From Cenococcum geophilum 1.58 (taxonomy: Eukaryota > Ascomycota > Dothideomycetes > Gloniales > Gloniaceae), in contig KV748228.1 in the NCBI GenBank assembly GCA_001692895.1, forward strand, positions 311,344-375,343: DNA of 64,000 nucleotides. The letters run 5' to 3'. The notes beneath the pieces were generated by a model. It had not been told where the DNA came from. It made no database searches and was given only the letters and a program-made list of their open reading frames with translations. A program made the translations under genes and the position numbers. Below are positions 1-10,296 of this stretch, piece after piece (the first letter of the stretch is position 1; the number at the start of each line of letters is the position of its first letter).

Positions 1-1459
1 TTTGAAAGTTGAAGCGATAAAGAGAACTAGGGTACCACTGTCAAAATACCCAGCAGAATCCATGGTGTCTGTGAGGTCAGCCCTCAAGCCGTCCGCCCGC
101 TCCGTTCCTGGCGGGCTTGGTTTAGTGCTCCCTAGGATGTGCCATCTCGGGAAGACAAGACATAGACGTGCGTTTGCACCTTGATTTAGACGCGGCTGAT
201 ATTTTCTGGATCTGCTATGGTCAGAGCTTCTCCTCTTTTCGGCTAGTCAGGACGCCCCTGTTGCACCGAAACAATCCTTGGGGACCACGAAAGCCATTAA
301 ATTACATTACCGTCACACTTCCAGAAAAGGTCTCCGACCTGGTCCGCCACGCGGTCGGCTGCTGCGTGCATGACCTGTAAATCACCTTCCCCCAAGAGTG
401 TGGGGCTTTTCCTGCGTTCGGGGATAAACTCCATCAATTCTGGGGGTGACAGCTTCTGAGCATTTGAAGTTACACAAATTTCTAATACAAGAGTCGGTAT
501 TGGGCCCCAAGGCCATGTATGGACTTCAAGAGAACAAACATGGAAACATTATTGCGTCTCACAACCACGGGGTTGGCTAGTAAACTCGCGCCAGCGCGGG
601 ACGATAGCCTCAGTGGCACGGATATTCTTGCGTATACTACAAGCATTATACATCTCAGCTCCCAGAGCTTCTGATCTAGAATACCTACCAGGAACGGAAG
701 CCACATTCTCTTCCAAGTACCTCATTGGTTTGGTATACGATCCCGAGAATGCTGGTAGTGTACTGCCAGTCCTGGATCATGTCCCAGTAGATTGGTGGGC
801 GCGTGGGAGGATCCTGGAAGTTCTGATCTGGAACCCAGGGTTCCTAACGCGTTTGGGATGTTCGAATGTAGGTTGACAGTTATGGCGTGGCCACGGATCC
901 ACTGAAGCTTCCGTTCCACAACGCGGCTTGCGCACTTGAATAAGCTATGTGAGGTGCCTCTAGGATGATTACTTCTTCAGCTACAGCGGCAATATTGCCA
1001 ATGTCAGAGGTTTCGGTGCCGTTGTAGACATAGGATTGTCAACAATCTCCCGGTTGGAAGCAAACTCTCTGCGAGTTGAAGGCCTCCGAATTTATTTATT
1101 GCAATCAGAAAAATTCATCGCGGGCGGCTAAGCAGCCTATCCAGCATCGCGAAAGCATTTTAAGGACAGTGACGATGAAAATTCTCTCCGGGTTATCAAT
1201 TAGGTGTGCAGAGCCGATAACGAGGTGGAAGGGCCTATCACAGGAGCCGACAATAGGTACATGCGCACAGAAGTCTCTTATTGCTCTCACTCACGGGTTG
1301 GGCGTAGGAATCCTCGCTAGCCAATGCGAATTCTCGAGCATCGTCAACACCTCACAGGTGCTTGCGCTTGGATACAGCGCTGAGATGCATCAGTTGCGCG
1401 AGATGCAATCAAACGCAGACGCGAGGATGGCGATCTGGAATAGTCGGGTAAGGCGCGGG
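1..1459. other. Unassigned left-end region
   Basis: No gene is supported here. Open frames on both strands are short and match nothing I recognise. The one stretch with coding-like texture is on the minus strand at about 890-1050, a run of some 50 codons including NGTETSDIGNIAAVAEEV, closed by stops on both sides. It could be a relic of a heterokaryon-incompatibility-type gene or an exon of an undetected gene, but I cannot show either. Confidence 0.3.
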
Positions 1460-2097
1460 TGAGCGAGCAGCGAGTCTGGCGTATTTCATCATCTGCCCTG
1501 CTTCAACACCGACCATCTTGGCCCGCAGTCGACGCCGGAAGGCTTGCCTCGCCTCGGAGTTCCCTCCATCGTCACTGCAGTATCCCGTTGCGCGTGCCTT
1601 GCCAGCTCTCCAACGCCTGGTGTGCTATACTCTGCCGCCGTTTCGCCCCCATTTTGCTCATGTGCCAGTCCTGTCCTCGCCGAAGTCTTATCGATTATCT
1701 CATCTCTTAGCGCCCCTAAAGGGTACAGGCCAGCCATCGCGGCTCCGGCAGACTTGCTGCAAAACACGACGCGACCATCCCGAACCATCGTCGATCCGTC
1801 GAAACTTCAACAGAAACCAGCCCGAATACGGGCCTCATTCACCCTTCCTATTGCGCCTATCGCAGCGCTGAGTCGCCATCGCCTGCGCTGTGCACCTTTG
1901 TTGCACTCGGCTGCTCCAACCTCTCCCTATCGTCATCCAACTGCGCGCTTTCACACGACCGCCGAGACACTCCCTCACACCGCCTTGGGTTTTAGTTTTT
2001 ACACTCAGATTCTGCGCCGACCCCAGGACTCGCCGTCCTCGCTCCGGAGGGTCTCATCACCCAAGCCGGAGTGGCGGGAGTACACACCTTCACTATT
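1460..2097 (+). promoter_or_regulatory. Promoter and 5' leader region of PSY2-like gene
   Basis: This is a pyrimidine-rich, C/T-skewed stretch directly before the PSY2 start codon, of the kind common in fungal promoters and leaders. Long open frames cross it on both strands, but they have low-complexity Ser/Pro/Arg composition and no family resemblance, so I treat them as chance. No clear TATA box was seen close to the start. Confidence 0.4.
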
Positions 2098-5000
2098 ATG
2101 GCCCAGGCCGCTGCTCCGGCAAACGATCGCAAACGCGTAAAAGTATACGAGCTCAAGAATAACGACTGGTTTGATCGAGGGACAGGGTTCTGTACAGGCC
2201 GTCTCGTCAATGTGAGTATCGTGTTGTGTTGTGTTGTGTCGTGTTGTGTTGGCGTCGCCTGCGGACAACGTGCCACGCGCGACGACGACATCATCCACTC
2301 ACCATACTGTATCTTCATACTGATACGCCTTTTTCCGATAGGATGAAGCGAGAATATGTGTCCATTCCGAGGACGAGCCTGAACGAAAACTTCTAGAGAC
2401 GAAGATCTCGAAAGACGATGGCTATCAGAAACAACAGGGTATGATAGGATGCCCAAATCATGCGCAATACCTGCTGATGGAATAGGGACAGATACGCTCA
2501 TTGTATGGACCGAACAAAATGGGACAGATATGGCTTTGAGTTTCCAGGAAGCGGAAGGTTGTGGGGCCATATGGTAGGATTTGCGAGGCAGTCTCTGATA
2601 ACAGAGCCCAGATGTTGATATCGGTTTAGGGAATTCGTCAGTGAAGTTCAAACACGTTTAGCACAGCTTGCGGGGCCTGGTAAGTCCTGGTTCCCTACAC
2701 ACGCCCAAAACGGGGCTATCGCACTCCAAATGCTAATCCAGACATGCTGCAGATGATGGACTTTCCGACGATGTCATCGAGAATTTGCATTCCATAATGC
2801 TACCACCTCCAGAGCTTGGGAATCTGCTGGATGTAGAGAACATGATGCGCGCAGCCAATAACTCTCCAGCTGGCCGGGACGCTCTAGCAAAGTTCATCGT
2901 AGGAGCTGACTATATTACAAAGCTCGTTCCCTTAGTAGAAGTTGCCGAGGATCTGGAAAGCCTATCAGACCTCCACCGACTGTGCAATATCATGAAGATG
3001 CTCATCCTGCTCAATGATACCGCAATAATCGAATATGTGGTCACGGACGACGTGATTCTGGGGGTAGTAGGTGCATTAGAATGTAAAGATGTCCTGTGAA
3101 GCCAAAGTACCAAACTCGTTGACTAACATACTTACTAGACGACCCCGACTTTCCCTGCCATAAAGCAAATCACCGGCAATACCTTTCTGATGAATCGAGA
3201 TTCAAAGAGGTTGTAAAGATAGAAGACCCTGGGGTGAAAAGAAAGATCCACTATACATATCGACTACAGTATCTAAAAGACGTGGTGCTAGCCCGTATTC
3301 TCGATGACCCTACATTCTCTGTCCTAAACTCACTGATTTTCTTTCACCAAGTCGATATTGTCCAGCATCTCCAGGCGAATGCAGCATTTTTAAAGGAGTT
3401 ATTTGGCATTTTTGGTGCACAGGAACAGGATCTTAATAGGAAAAAGGACGCGGTCCTGTTCATCCAACAGTGCTGCGCCGTTGCAAAAAGCCTCCAGGCC
3501 AACGCTCGCGCGACGTTATACCAGAATTTCATCCAGAATGATCTTTTGGAAGTCATTAAGTTCGCACTCCAGCATCAAGATGCATCAGTGCGCGTAGCTG
3601 GTACAGACATCCTCGTAGCTTTGATCGATCATGACGCCTTGATGGTACGGGGATACATCTTCAAAGCCATTAATGACAAAACGAAACCCCTCACGGATAC
3701 TCTCATTGAACTCCTCTTGGTGGAAGTCGACCTCGGTGTCAAGGCGCAGATGGCGGATGCTATCAAGGTGTTGCTTGACCCGAATGCAAATTCGGCATCG
3801 ATTGAAGCAATTGGGCGAACAAACAGCGACCTTTTAGCCAAGTTCAGGGGTGGCGTTCCATCGATACCACAAACAGATCCATTTATCCAAAACTTCTACG
3901 ACGAATCAGCAAAGAAGCTTTTCCAACCTTTGAAAGATTTAGAGGGCCAGAAATCTAGTAAGCAGCATCTTCACATAACCATATTGATATACTGACCCCA
4001 AAATCTATAGTGGACGATCTCACAATTCAAGAAGTTTCTCTATATTCACACCTTGTAGAAGTCCTCTGCTTTTTCATCCGCCAGCACTCCTTCCGCAGTA
4101 AATACTTCATCCTCTCCGAGGGCCTTGCATCCCGAGTTGCTCAGCTTATGCTTTGCCCTGAAAAGCACCTCAAACTGAGTAATTCATCCCCCCCCCTCAT
4201 TGAAAGTCATCACTAACACATGATTTAGCGGCACTAAAATATTTCCGCACATGCATTGGTTTACATGATGAATTTCATAATCGCCAAATAATCCAAAATC
4301 GCCTCTTCGATCCCATACTCAACATCCTTTTCGAAACCATGCCACGCGACAACCTCCTAAATTCTGCTTGCCTCGAGCTCTTTGAATTCATTAAACGCGA
4401 GAACATTAAGGCTATCATTGTCCATCTTGTTGAAACGTACCGCGAGAAACTGCAGGCAATAACATATGTGGATACGTTCCAGAACCTGATACTTCGATAC
4501 GACCAGATGCACGAGCCACCAACTACCCAGGAACTTGACAATTCCTTTACAAGCCAAGAAAGTGACACACAAACCCGAAATGCTGGCATTGTCAATGGCG
4601 GGCGGTGGCAAGGCTTGAAGGACACAGACGCGGAAGAGGAAGCATACTTCAACGGCTCAGACAATGATGACGACGACGAAGCACTTCCAAATGCTGTTAA
4701 ACCCGTAGTCAATGGAGCATCCCCAGTCCGGCCTCTTGTCAATTACCCCGACGATGAAGCAGAAGAGGACGTCATGGATATTTTAACCGCCAGCGCACCT
4801 ACAGTTCCACCCGTACAGTCATCAACAGCCTCGGCCTCCTCTCAGACTCAAAACCAAGAATCACCCACGACAAGCCCCGTATCTCGGGATCAGACACCAC
4901 AGCCTACAACGCCAACCCCCACGCCACCGGAAAGGTTATCGGAAAAGCGCCGCCGTGAAGACGACGAAGAGGATGAGCTCGCAAAGATTACCACACAAGG

Positions 5001-5184
5001 TCCGAAGCGACGGAGCTCATCGGTCAGCAGCAACGCTAGTACGACAAGCACACACAGCCACATGCTTCGAAGAGGCAAAAGAAACATCAATTCAGGCAAA
5101 GATGGCGGGGGGGCCCCCAAGAAAATGGCGATTTCCATAGGTTTGAAAAGCGGAGGTGCCGAAGGGGCAGGAGACGGTGAATAG
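2098..5184 (+). CDS. PSY2: Serine/threonine-protein phosphatase 4 regulatory subunit 3 (PSY2/SMEK family)
   Basis: Regulatory and targeting subunit of the PP4 phosphatase; in yeast Psy2 works with Pph3 in DNA-damage checkpoint recovery. Eight exons: 2098-2211, 2342-2438, 2486-2573, 2630-2679, 2753-3082, 3139-3957, 4011-4178, 4229-5184. All introns are GT-AG and the total is 2622 nt, giving 873 aa. Residues 1-115 form the EVH1/PH-like domain (RVKVYELKNNDWFDRGTG; DTLIVWTEQNGTDMALSFQE). The SMEK domain starts near residue 120 and is followed by helical repeats, with the diagnostic stretch RKIHYTYRLQYLKDVVLARI near 260 and FFHQVDIVQHL after it. The tail from about 645 is disordered: an acidic patch DNDDDDE near 700, Ser/Thr/Pro-rich sequence, and basic KRRR (795-798) and PKRR (814-817) that may be nuclear signals. 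The start at 2098 matches the usual N-terminus; an in-frame ATG at 2071 would add nine residues. The exon-2/exon-3 junction (QQG|TDT) is the least certain join. Confidence 0.95.
2220..2251 (+). repeat. GTGTT pentanucleotide run inside PSY2 intron 1
   Basis: About six imperfect tandem copies of GTGTT lie just after the donor site of intron 1, which at 130 bp is the longest of the seven introns. It is a simple sequence repeat that may vary in length between strains; no function is claimed. Confidence 0.8.
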
Positions 5185-5802
5185 GGGCGTTGAGAATTTT
5201 CCGTTTAGAGTGGTGAGAGATACCCTGGACGGGACAAGGTGTATGAATTGGTCTGGGCTGAAACCGGGAGTGGACTGGGTGCAAGAGGCGTTTTGCTTAA
5301 GTGGTGGGCGCGTGTCTGAGGATGACAGGGCTTCACGGCACCTTCGTGTTCTTTGCTTCTTTCTCTGCCGTACGGGCAGTTTTGAGTGTATCATATCGAT
5401 CCTTCAACATATTGGGCGGGGATCTGATTTACATGGTTTGCATGTAACTGCGGATGGGTGAGCAGGCGATCTATAAAAGCCGGTTCGATGTCAGTATCTT
5501 ATGCTTTTCAGATTGGTTAGTTCGGATTGGTGGGTGGAGGCCTATATTAGGTATTTACGCCGAAAATATGTGTCATGCATAATAGTCTTGCCGCTGCTGC
5601 GAACATCTGTTCCGTGAAATCTGATAACCGATGTCTCAAAATATGGGCGCTTATACGTGGCTAACACCTGATACCGCAGCTTTCGTAACAGCGGGGTATG
5701 ACGTTCAAGGCGGCCCGGTCACGTTCCAACGCGTTTCAACCCCAACCTTTCCGCAGAATCTGCCCCGCGTCCCGCTCTCTCCACTCCACCACACCACCCA
5801 CA
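5185..5802 (+). promoter_or_regulatory. PSY2-DHFR intergenic region with TATA-like box
   Basis: The region holds the PSY2 3' UTR and the DHFR promoter. A TATAAAAG motif lies at 5472-5479. The distance to the chosen DHFR start (about 325 bp) is long, so it may serve a transcript starting near 5500-5600 with a long leader that includes an out-of-frame ATG at 5631. No other motif is clear. Confidence 0.35.
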
Positions 5803-6582
5803 ATGACCAGCACCGCACACCCCACAATGCCTCCGCCCCCGAAGCCCCTCCTCCCATTCACCCTCATCCTCGCTGCCACGCCCTCCCTCGGCATTGGCCG
5901 CGCCGGCAGCCTCCCCTGGTCCTCTCACAGAGCAGACATGGCATACTTTGCGCGTGTCACGCGGCGCTTGCCAAAATCAGCGCCTCCGCTGCAGGGCAAG
6001 AAGCTGAAGAATGTGGTCATTATGGGGCGCAAGACGTGGGACAGCATTCCGCCGAAGTTCAGACCACTAAAGGGACGGATTAATGTTGTGGTGTCGCGGC
6101 AGGAGGGCGCGCTAGGACCGGAAGATGGCAAGGGTGAGGGGGAGGTGGCGGTTAGGGCGGGGAGCTTGGAGAGTGCGATTGAGCTGCTTGAGAGTGTGAA
6201 AAAGGGTACTGTAACGACTCCGGCTACAGCAGAAGTGGAAGGGTCTGCGGCGGCGCGGACGCAGCTGCAGAGGGCGCGGGAGGCGCTTGCGCCGCTTGAG
6301 ATTGGGCATGTGTTTGTGATTGGTGGGAACAGTATTTATAAAGCTGCGTTGGAGCTGCCACAGATGCGGAGGGTGCTGTTGACAAAGATCGAGAAGGAAT
6401 ATGAATGCGATACATTCTTTCCACTGAATATAGAAGGGGAGGAGGGGAAGAACCTAGGGTGGGTTAGGAAGTCGAAGAAAGAGCTAGAGGAGTTCGTAGG
6501 AGAAGAGATTGGAGATGGGTTGGAGGATGGTGGGGTAGGGTTCGAGTTTTGCATGTTTGAGAGGGAGGGTGTAGAACAGTGA
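5803..6582 (+). CDS. DFR1: Dihydrofolate reductase
   Basis: Reduces 7,8-dihydrofolate to tetrahydrofolate with NADPH, feeding thymidylate, purine and methionine synthesis. Single exon, 259 aa from 5803 (context CACAATGA). Visible motifs: N-terminal strand TLILAAT; Met20-type loop LGIGRAGSLPW (29-39); NADPH-binding IMGRKTWDSIP (73-83) and NVVVSR (94-99); glycine pair FVIGGNSIY (171-179); C-terminal YECDTFFP. The catalytic acid position, six residues after Trp39, is Asp45 where eukaryotic enzymes normally have Glu. Residues about 100-165 form an insert typical of fungal forms. An in-frame ATG at 5698 would add a 35-residue Arg/Ser-rich, acid-free extension that looks like a mitochondrial presequence; another ATG is at 5827. 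The final codons CAG TGA come from the terminal repeat of the hAT-like element starting at 6577; the pre-insertion frame would have stopped one residue earlier. Confidence 0.95.
   Translation: MTSTAHPTMPPPPKPLLPFTLILAATPSLGIGRAGSLPWSSHRADMAYFARVTRRLPKSAPPLQGKKLKNVVIMGRKTWDSIPPKFRPLKGRINVVVSRQEGALGPEDGKGEGEVAVRAGSLESAIELLESVKKGTVTTPATAEVEGSAAARTQLQRAREALAPLEIGHVFVIGGNSIYKAALELPQMRRVLLTKIEKEYECDTFFPLNIEGEEGKNLGWVRKSKKELEEFVGEEIGDGLEDGGVGFEFCMFEREGVEQ
6569..6576. repeat. Left 8-bp target-site duplication of the hAT-like element
   Basis: GTGTAGAA, matching 7359-7366 exactly. This copy is part of the DHFR coding sequence (codons for ..G-V-E). Confidence 0.85.
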
Positions 6583-7358
6583 TGTCAGCGGTTAGGTTAG
6601 GTTACAAAAATGAGGCCAAAACCGATCCAAAATTCGGATTTAGGCTACTAACCAGTTATGTAACCGGTTAAACCAGATCAACCGGATAAAATATATAGAT
6701 TTTGGAGTAATATAGTGTATAAAGCGGTAAAGGTGCTTAAGGAAGGTACGGAGGAGTTGTATAAAGTAATAAAATAGTATATAGAGATCCTATAAAGCTT
6801 GCAGGACGTCAGCAGTGATATTAGNNATCAATNAGCAAATTANAACGTCGTACTTACTATCGCGAGTCTTGGCACNGTGTTAAACGACGATTAGTNNTCA
6901 ATTATAAAACAATNAGGGCAGTATATGGGCAGTAATAAGGGTAACGCGATAAGGGCAGTAGTAAGGGTAGTAATAATAAAGGCGACGCGTTATGGGCGAC
7001 GTGATATAGGCGACGCGATAGGGATAACGCGGTTAGGAATAACCACCTTAACTTTATTAACTCTATTAAATTAACTACATTTAATCGATCTGATTATCTA
7101 CAAAGCCTTAAACGGATTAACTCGGGCGTTGCTATACGGCAATTTTAAGCCAATAGACGAGGCTTGGCTCCCTTAGGTAACGTTCGCCCTTACCTAAATC
7201 CTTACCACTAAGGCCTTACTGGTTCCTGGTTACCTAGTTATCGCTAAAGCTTCAAAACCGATCCAGATTAAGCCAATAAAATCGTCTAACCGGTTAGGCT
7301 TTGAATTTTGGTATAACCAAACCGATCCAATAAAGTAACCTAACCAGTGACATCACTG
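6577..7358. mobile_element. Non-autonomous hAT-like DNA transposon (782 bp)
   Basis: Both ends begin CAGTGATGTCA when read inward, and the similarity continues with GGTTAGGTTA for about 24 bp. The element is flanked by the 8-bp direct repeat GTGTAGAA at 6569-6576 and 7359-7366. An 8-bp duplication with CAGTG-type ends is the hAT superfamily signature. Subterminal AACCGATCC and AACCGGTTA motifs recur at both ends, as in hAT transposase-binding regions. The interior has no transposase frame; it holds GGGCAGTA and GGCGACGCG-like short repeats and several Ns. It sits at the DHFR stop codon. Confidence 0.85.
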
Positions 7359-7366
7359 GTGTAGAA
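7359..7366. repeat. Right 8-bp target-site duplication of the hAT-like element
   Basis: GTGTAGAA, followed at once by TGA TAA. In the uninterrupted gene that TGA would be the in-frame DHFR stop codon. Confidence 0.85.
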
Positions 7367-7976
7367 TGATAAGGTATGATATTCCTGTAAATCACTTTCA
7401 TCTAAAAACGAGGTCTATCATATCTTCACCATGATTCTTTATGTTAATGCATGGCCGTAATAGTGCACAAACACTTAACCATGCATGCGCGGTGTCGCAC
7501 TACAATTATATTCTGGCTGTTCATATCTTTCGTAATTAGAAGGCTCTATGAGTGCAGAGTACAATGATAGAGATTAAATTGCCCCGCTGTATCTCTAATT
7601 TTACATGGAGGCACGTAGGAGTTGCTGGGAAAGAATATTTAGAACCACTTTAGCCTTTCCTAGAACCCCACGAATAACCAATTTATCAATCCCCCAAAGA
7701 CAACGCTCACCTGCATCAAGGTCCCTTGTCGTGGGAGAACCCTCTTAATCTTGAAAATTCTGAGTACTAGGATAAACTTCTCTAGCAGTTTCGAACATGT
7801 CTTAGTGATACTTAATGTAAACCGGCGGGACCGACACAAGATAGTATCAACATACTACAAGGGAATAGCGTCCAAGATGTGTCCGTATAACTCCGAACTC
7901 CATTTCCAGGAACCACACTTTTTGAAGCCAAATTCGTCGAGGCAGTCATCTACTACTAAATAACTAATCCCTTCAG
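7367..7976. other. Intergenic: displaced DHFR 3' region and hydrolase 3' flank
   Basis: The first part is the original DHFR 3' UTR, now 782 bp from the coding end. No gene is recognised; short open frames have no family resemblance. Confidence 0.5.
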
Positions 7977-8870
7977 TCAACTCATGATCACCTGAGCACA
8001 TTCTTCTCTGGCCACATCTAGCATAAGGTGGCGCCCACTAGTGCCAATGGCTGCTTCCATGATTACACTCTCTCCGTTATCAGCTGCCCTATAAGCATCT
8101 GCATTCACACCAACCATCTCAGTCGTGACAAGCAAATCTCGTTTCCCGCTTAGGCATAGAACCATTCTCCCAGTCTCAGGAAGACCATCCAAAGCACCCA
8201 ACACGCCTTCAGCTGTTTCAAATGGCCACAGGACGCTTAGGCCTGCCCGGGCACTCTCATATTGCAACTTACTCTCCCTCAACCACACCTGAACTACCTC
8301 TTCCAGACATTCAGGCGAGAAAAATACATTCCGCACCTGCTCCAGTTTCCAGCTAGGATCGTAGACTCCAGGGCCCCGGGTAACCATCCGGCGCTTCGAC
8401 TCTTTGCCAATGATATATTTCCCGCCACCCGTCAACAATGCTGCAGCGATCAAGACAAGACCCGGGGCATGAATAGCTTTCGAGCAGAGGAGATATTGCA
8501 ATATGCCCCCGCCAAATGAGTGGCCGACCAGCACTGGTACCTTGCCACGGCGCTCTTTAAGGTGCGCAATTGTGCATTCAACGTCGTCCGGGAAGCGGTC
8601 AAGCGTCGTCAGGAACATTAGCTTGAACCAGGAGGGCTTCCATGATGCGCCGTGGCCGCGTAGAGATAGCGCGTAGGTTGCAATACCACACGATGCGAAG
8701 AATGGCAGGAATGCTTTATAGCAGGAGGCAGAGCAGTATGCGCCGTGAAGAAAGAGGACAGGGGGAATAGCATTGTCAGGTGAAGACGGAAGAGCCGTTA
8801 GAAGCTCGAGCGGCCCTGAGGGCGAGGCGATGAGGTTAGCCATGTTGGAATCGATATCTGGGCCAGGCAT
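7977..8870 (-). CDS. Alpha/beta hydrolase fold protein
   Basis: Likely esterase or lipase-like hydrolase; the substrate is unknown. Single exon, 297 aa from the first ATG at 8870. A second in-frame ATG at 8843 has a stronger context (CAACATGG) and could be the true start, giving 288 aa. Numbered from 8870: VLFLHGAY (38-45) supplies the oxyanion-hole HG; LSLRGHGAS (69-77) is the usual strand-4 motif; GHSFGG (116-121) is the nucleophile elbow with Ser118; candidate catalytic Asp245 (SGKRDLLV) and His281 (GRHLMLD). The length fits a single-domain family member, and there is no obvious signal peptide. It converges on DHFR across the hAT-bearing gap. It is not tied to any recognisable cluster. Confidence 0.85.
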   Translation of the reverse strand: MPGPDIDSNMANLIASPSGPLELLTALPSSPDNAIPPVLFLHGAYCSASCYKAFLPFFASCGIATYALSLRGHGASWKPSWFKLMFLTTLDRFPDDVECTIAHLKERRGKVPVLVGHSFGGGILQYLLCSKAIHAPGLVLIAAALLTGGGKYIIGKESKRRMVTRGPGVYDPSWKLEQVRNVFFSPECLEEVVQVWLRESKLQYESARAGLSVLWPFETAEGVLGALDGLPETGRMVLCLSGKRDLLVTTEMVGVNADAYRAADNGESVIMEAAIGTSGRHLMLDVAREECAQVIMS

Positions 8871-9198
8871 TATCAACGTCACGAACTGTAGAAAGCCACA
8901 GTTCTGGTCGTTCACTGAGAGAGGGAGAAAGATGTATAGCGGCAAACGAGAAACAGTTTACCTCTTAGTAGACCCAACGTGAAACCTCAGACCGACTATT
9001 GCTCGTCTTCGTTGTTTGATATAAAATTTTTAATTACTTCAGTGCTCTTCCTTTCGTCTACTTTATTTGATAAATTAGGAAATTGCTCCTTCAATGTCTC
9101 GAAAAGGCGTTGTGATACTATCATGAGCAGTCATTCAACAACATTTCTCAGATCAAATCCCAAATTGGATCTGTAGGCTGCCAGAAGTCCTAAGTAAT
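8871..9198. other. Intergenic, hydrolase upstream region
   Basis: Presumed promoter of the minus-strand hydrolase. I see no clear TATA box and no gene. Confidence 0.4.
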
Positions 9199-9345
9199 TG
9201 GACCTCCTTGCAGCAGACGCTCGAGGGCCACACTACTTTGGTCAGCGCGGTAGTTTTTTTACCTGACGGCAAGCTGGTAGCTGTGATCGCACCATCAAGG
9301 TCTGGGATGCAGCCACGGTGCCCCGCAGCAGACGCTCGGCGTTGA
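9199..9345 (+). pseudogene. WD40-repeat relic
   Basis: Conceptual translation gives LQQTLEGHTTLVSAVVFLPD followed by GKLVA, then after a frame change DRTIKVWDAAT, then another CAGCAGACGCTC start of a next repeat. This order (LEGH, F.PDGKLVA, D.TIKVWDA) is that of the near-identical WD40 repeats of fungal NACHT/NWD2-type proteins. At least one small deletion breaks the frame, and no intact gene surrounds it. Confidence 0.65.
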
Positions 9346-9942
9346 TGTGGTAATTAGAAGACTATCTTTCTCTACGTATGGTTCATACTTAGAGACAGAC
9401 AGAGGATTGCTAAGAATTCAAAACACCCACTCTAGTACCCTTCCCTTTCAGTTAAAACCGGTGTGCGATGTATTTGTGAAGGAGTGTTGGGTGACTCAAA
9501 ATATAGAAACCTTCCTTTGGCCCCCTCCTGTTCGGCTCCTCGAGGTAACCTTCTGTTGGGTCATGGATCTAGCTAAATTACTTTTTTGAATTTAGCCTTA
9601 TAACTTTTTAGCGGTTTGACTATTATACATCTCTTTTATTAAATAAGCTTTCTAAAGAAGGGACCGGGAGGACTGGGCAATTTATACACACCGTGAATCG
9701 CCACCGCAGGTTCTGGAATCATTCTCGGCAACATTGCAGTACTCCGTAGCTCTCGTGACACTGTTTGAGATTGATTGTGACGGCGCCCACAGTGTGACGC
9801 ACGGGCCACCATGGTCCCNTACACATGTTACGGATATGCAAAATCGACTTCCCTTCCAACGAGGCACTAAACCTTGCCCCGCCTTGTCTAATAGAGTCCT
9901 TAGCGATTGCTTTTCAAAATATTCAAAACGTCGATTGCCTTA
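9346..9942. other. Intergenic with no recognised gene
   Basis: Short frames only; one unresolved base at 9819. Nothing recognisable on either strand. Confidence 0.4.
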
Positions 9943-10296
9943 TCAAGAAAGCTTGATTGACTCATGATTCCAAACTGTCGAATTACCCGGCTGGTTCTTT
10001 ACAAGCAATTTGTACCCGTGCGACATGGTAATGATAGCCGATGCAGCAATATGGTGCACCTTCGGTGCCTGGCTTTTATCAAGTGCTGACAAAATAGTAG
10101 GCTGCCAAGACTTTACTCGCCTCATGAAGTCCAGGGCGCGAGAGTGGATAAGGTTTCCATCCCGGCTTCGCCGAATCATCTCCAACTGGAAATGTGAGAC
10201 ATCCAGGTCGGTGATGAAATAGGAAGGACTCTTTTTGTCAATCTGGTTTTGCCATTCCTTGAGACGCTCGTCTGCCCAAGACATCTTCTGCAACGC
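9943..10296 (-). pseudogene. Separated C-terminal part of the Clr5-domain gene
   Basis: It lies immediately after the TAG at 10299-10297 and in the same frame. It reads on for about 117 codons (ALQKMSWADERLKEWQNQ..., ending ..HESIKLS) to a stop at 9945-9943. The texture is protein-like (amphipathic helices, balanced composition), so it looks like the original C-terminus cut off by one nonsense codon rather than a 3' UTR. The alternative is that the protein really ends at the TAG. Confidence 0.6.

Noticed and set aside
1544..2140. 198-codon open frame on the plus strand before PSY2
   Set aside because: Low-complexity Ser/Pro/Arg composition, overlaps the PSY2 start in another frame, and resembles a pyrimidine-rich leader rather than a protein.
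1992..2651. 219-codon open frame on the minus strand
   Set aside because: Antisense to PSY2 exons 1-4, whose spliced product is convincing; no family resemblance.
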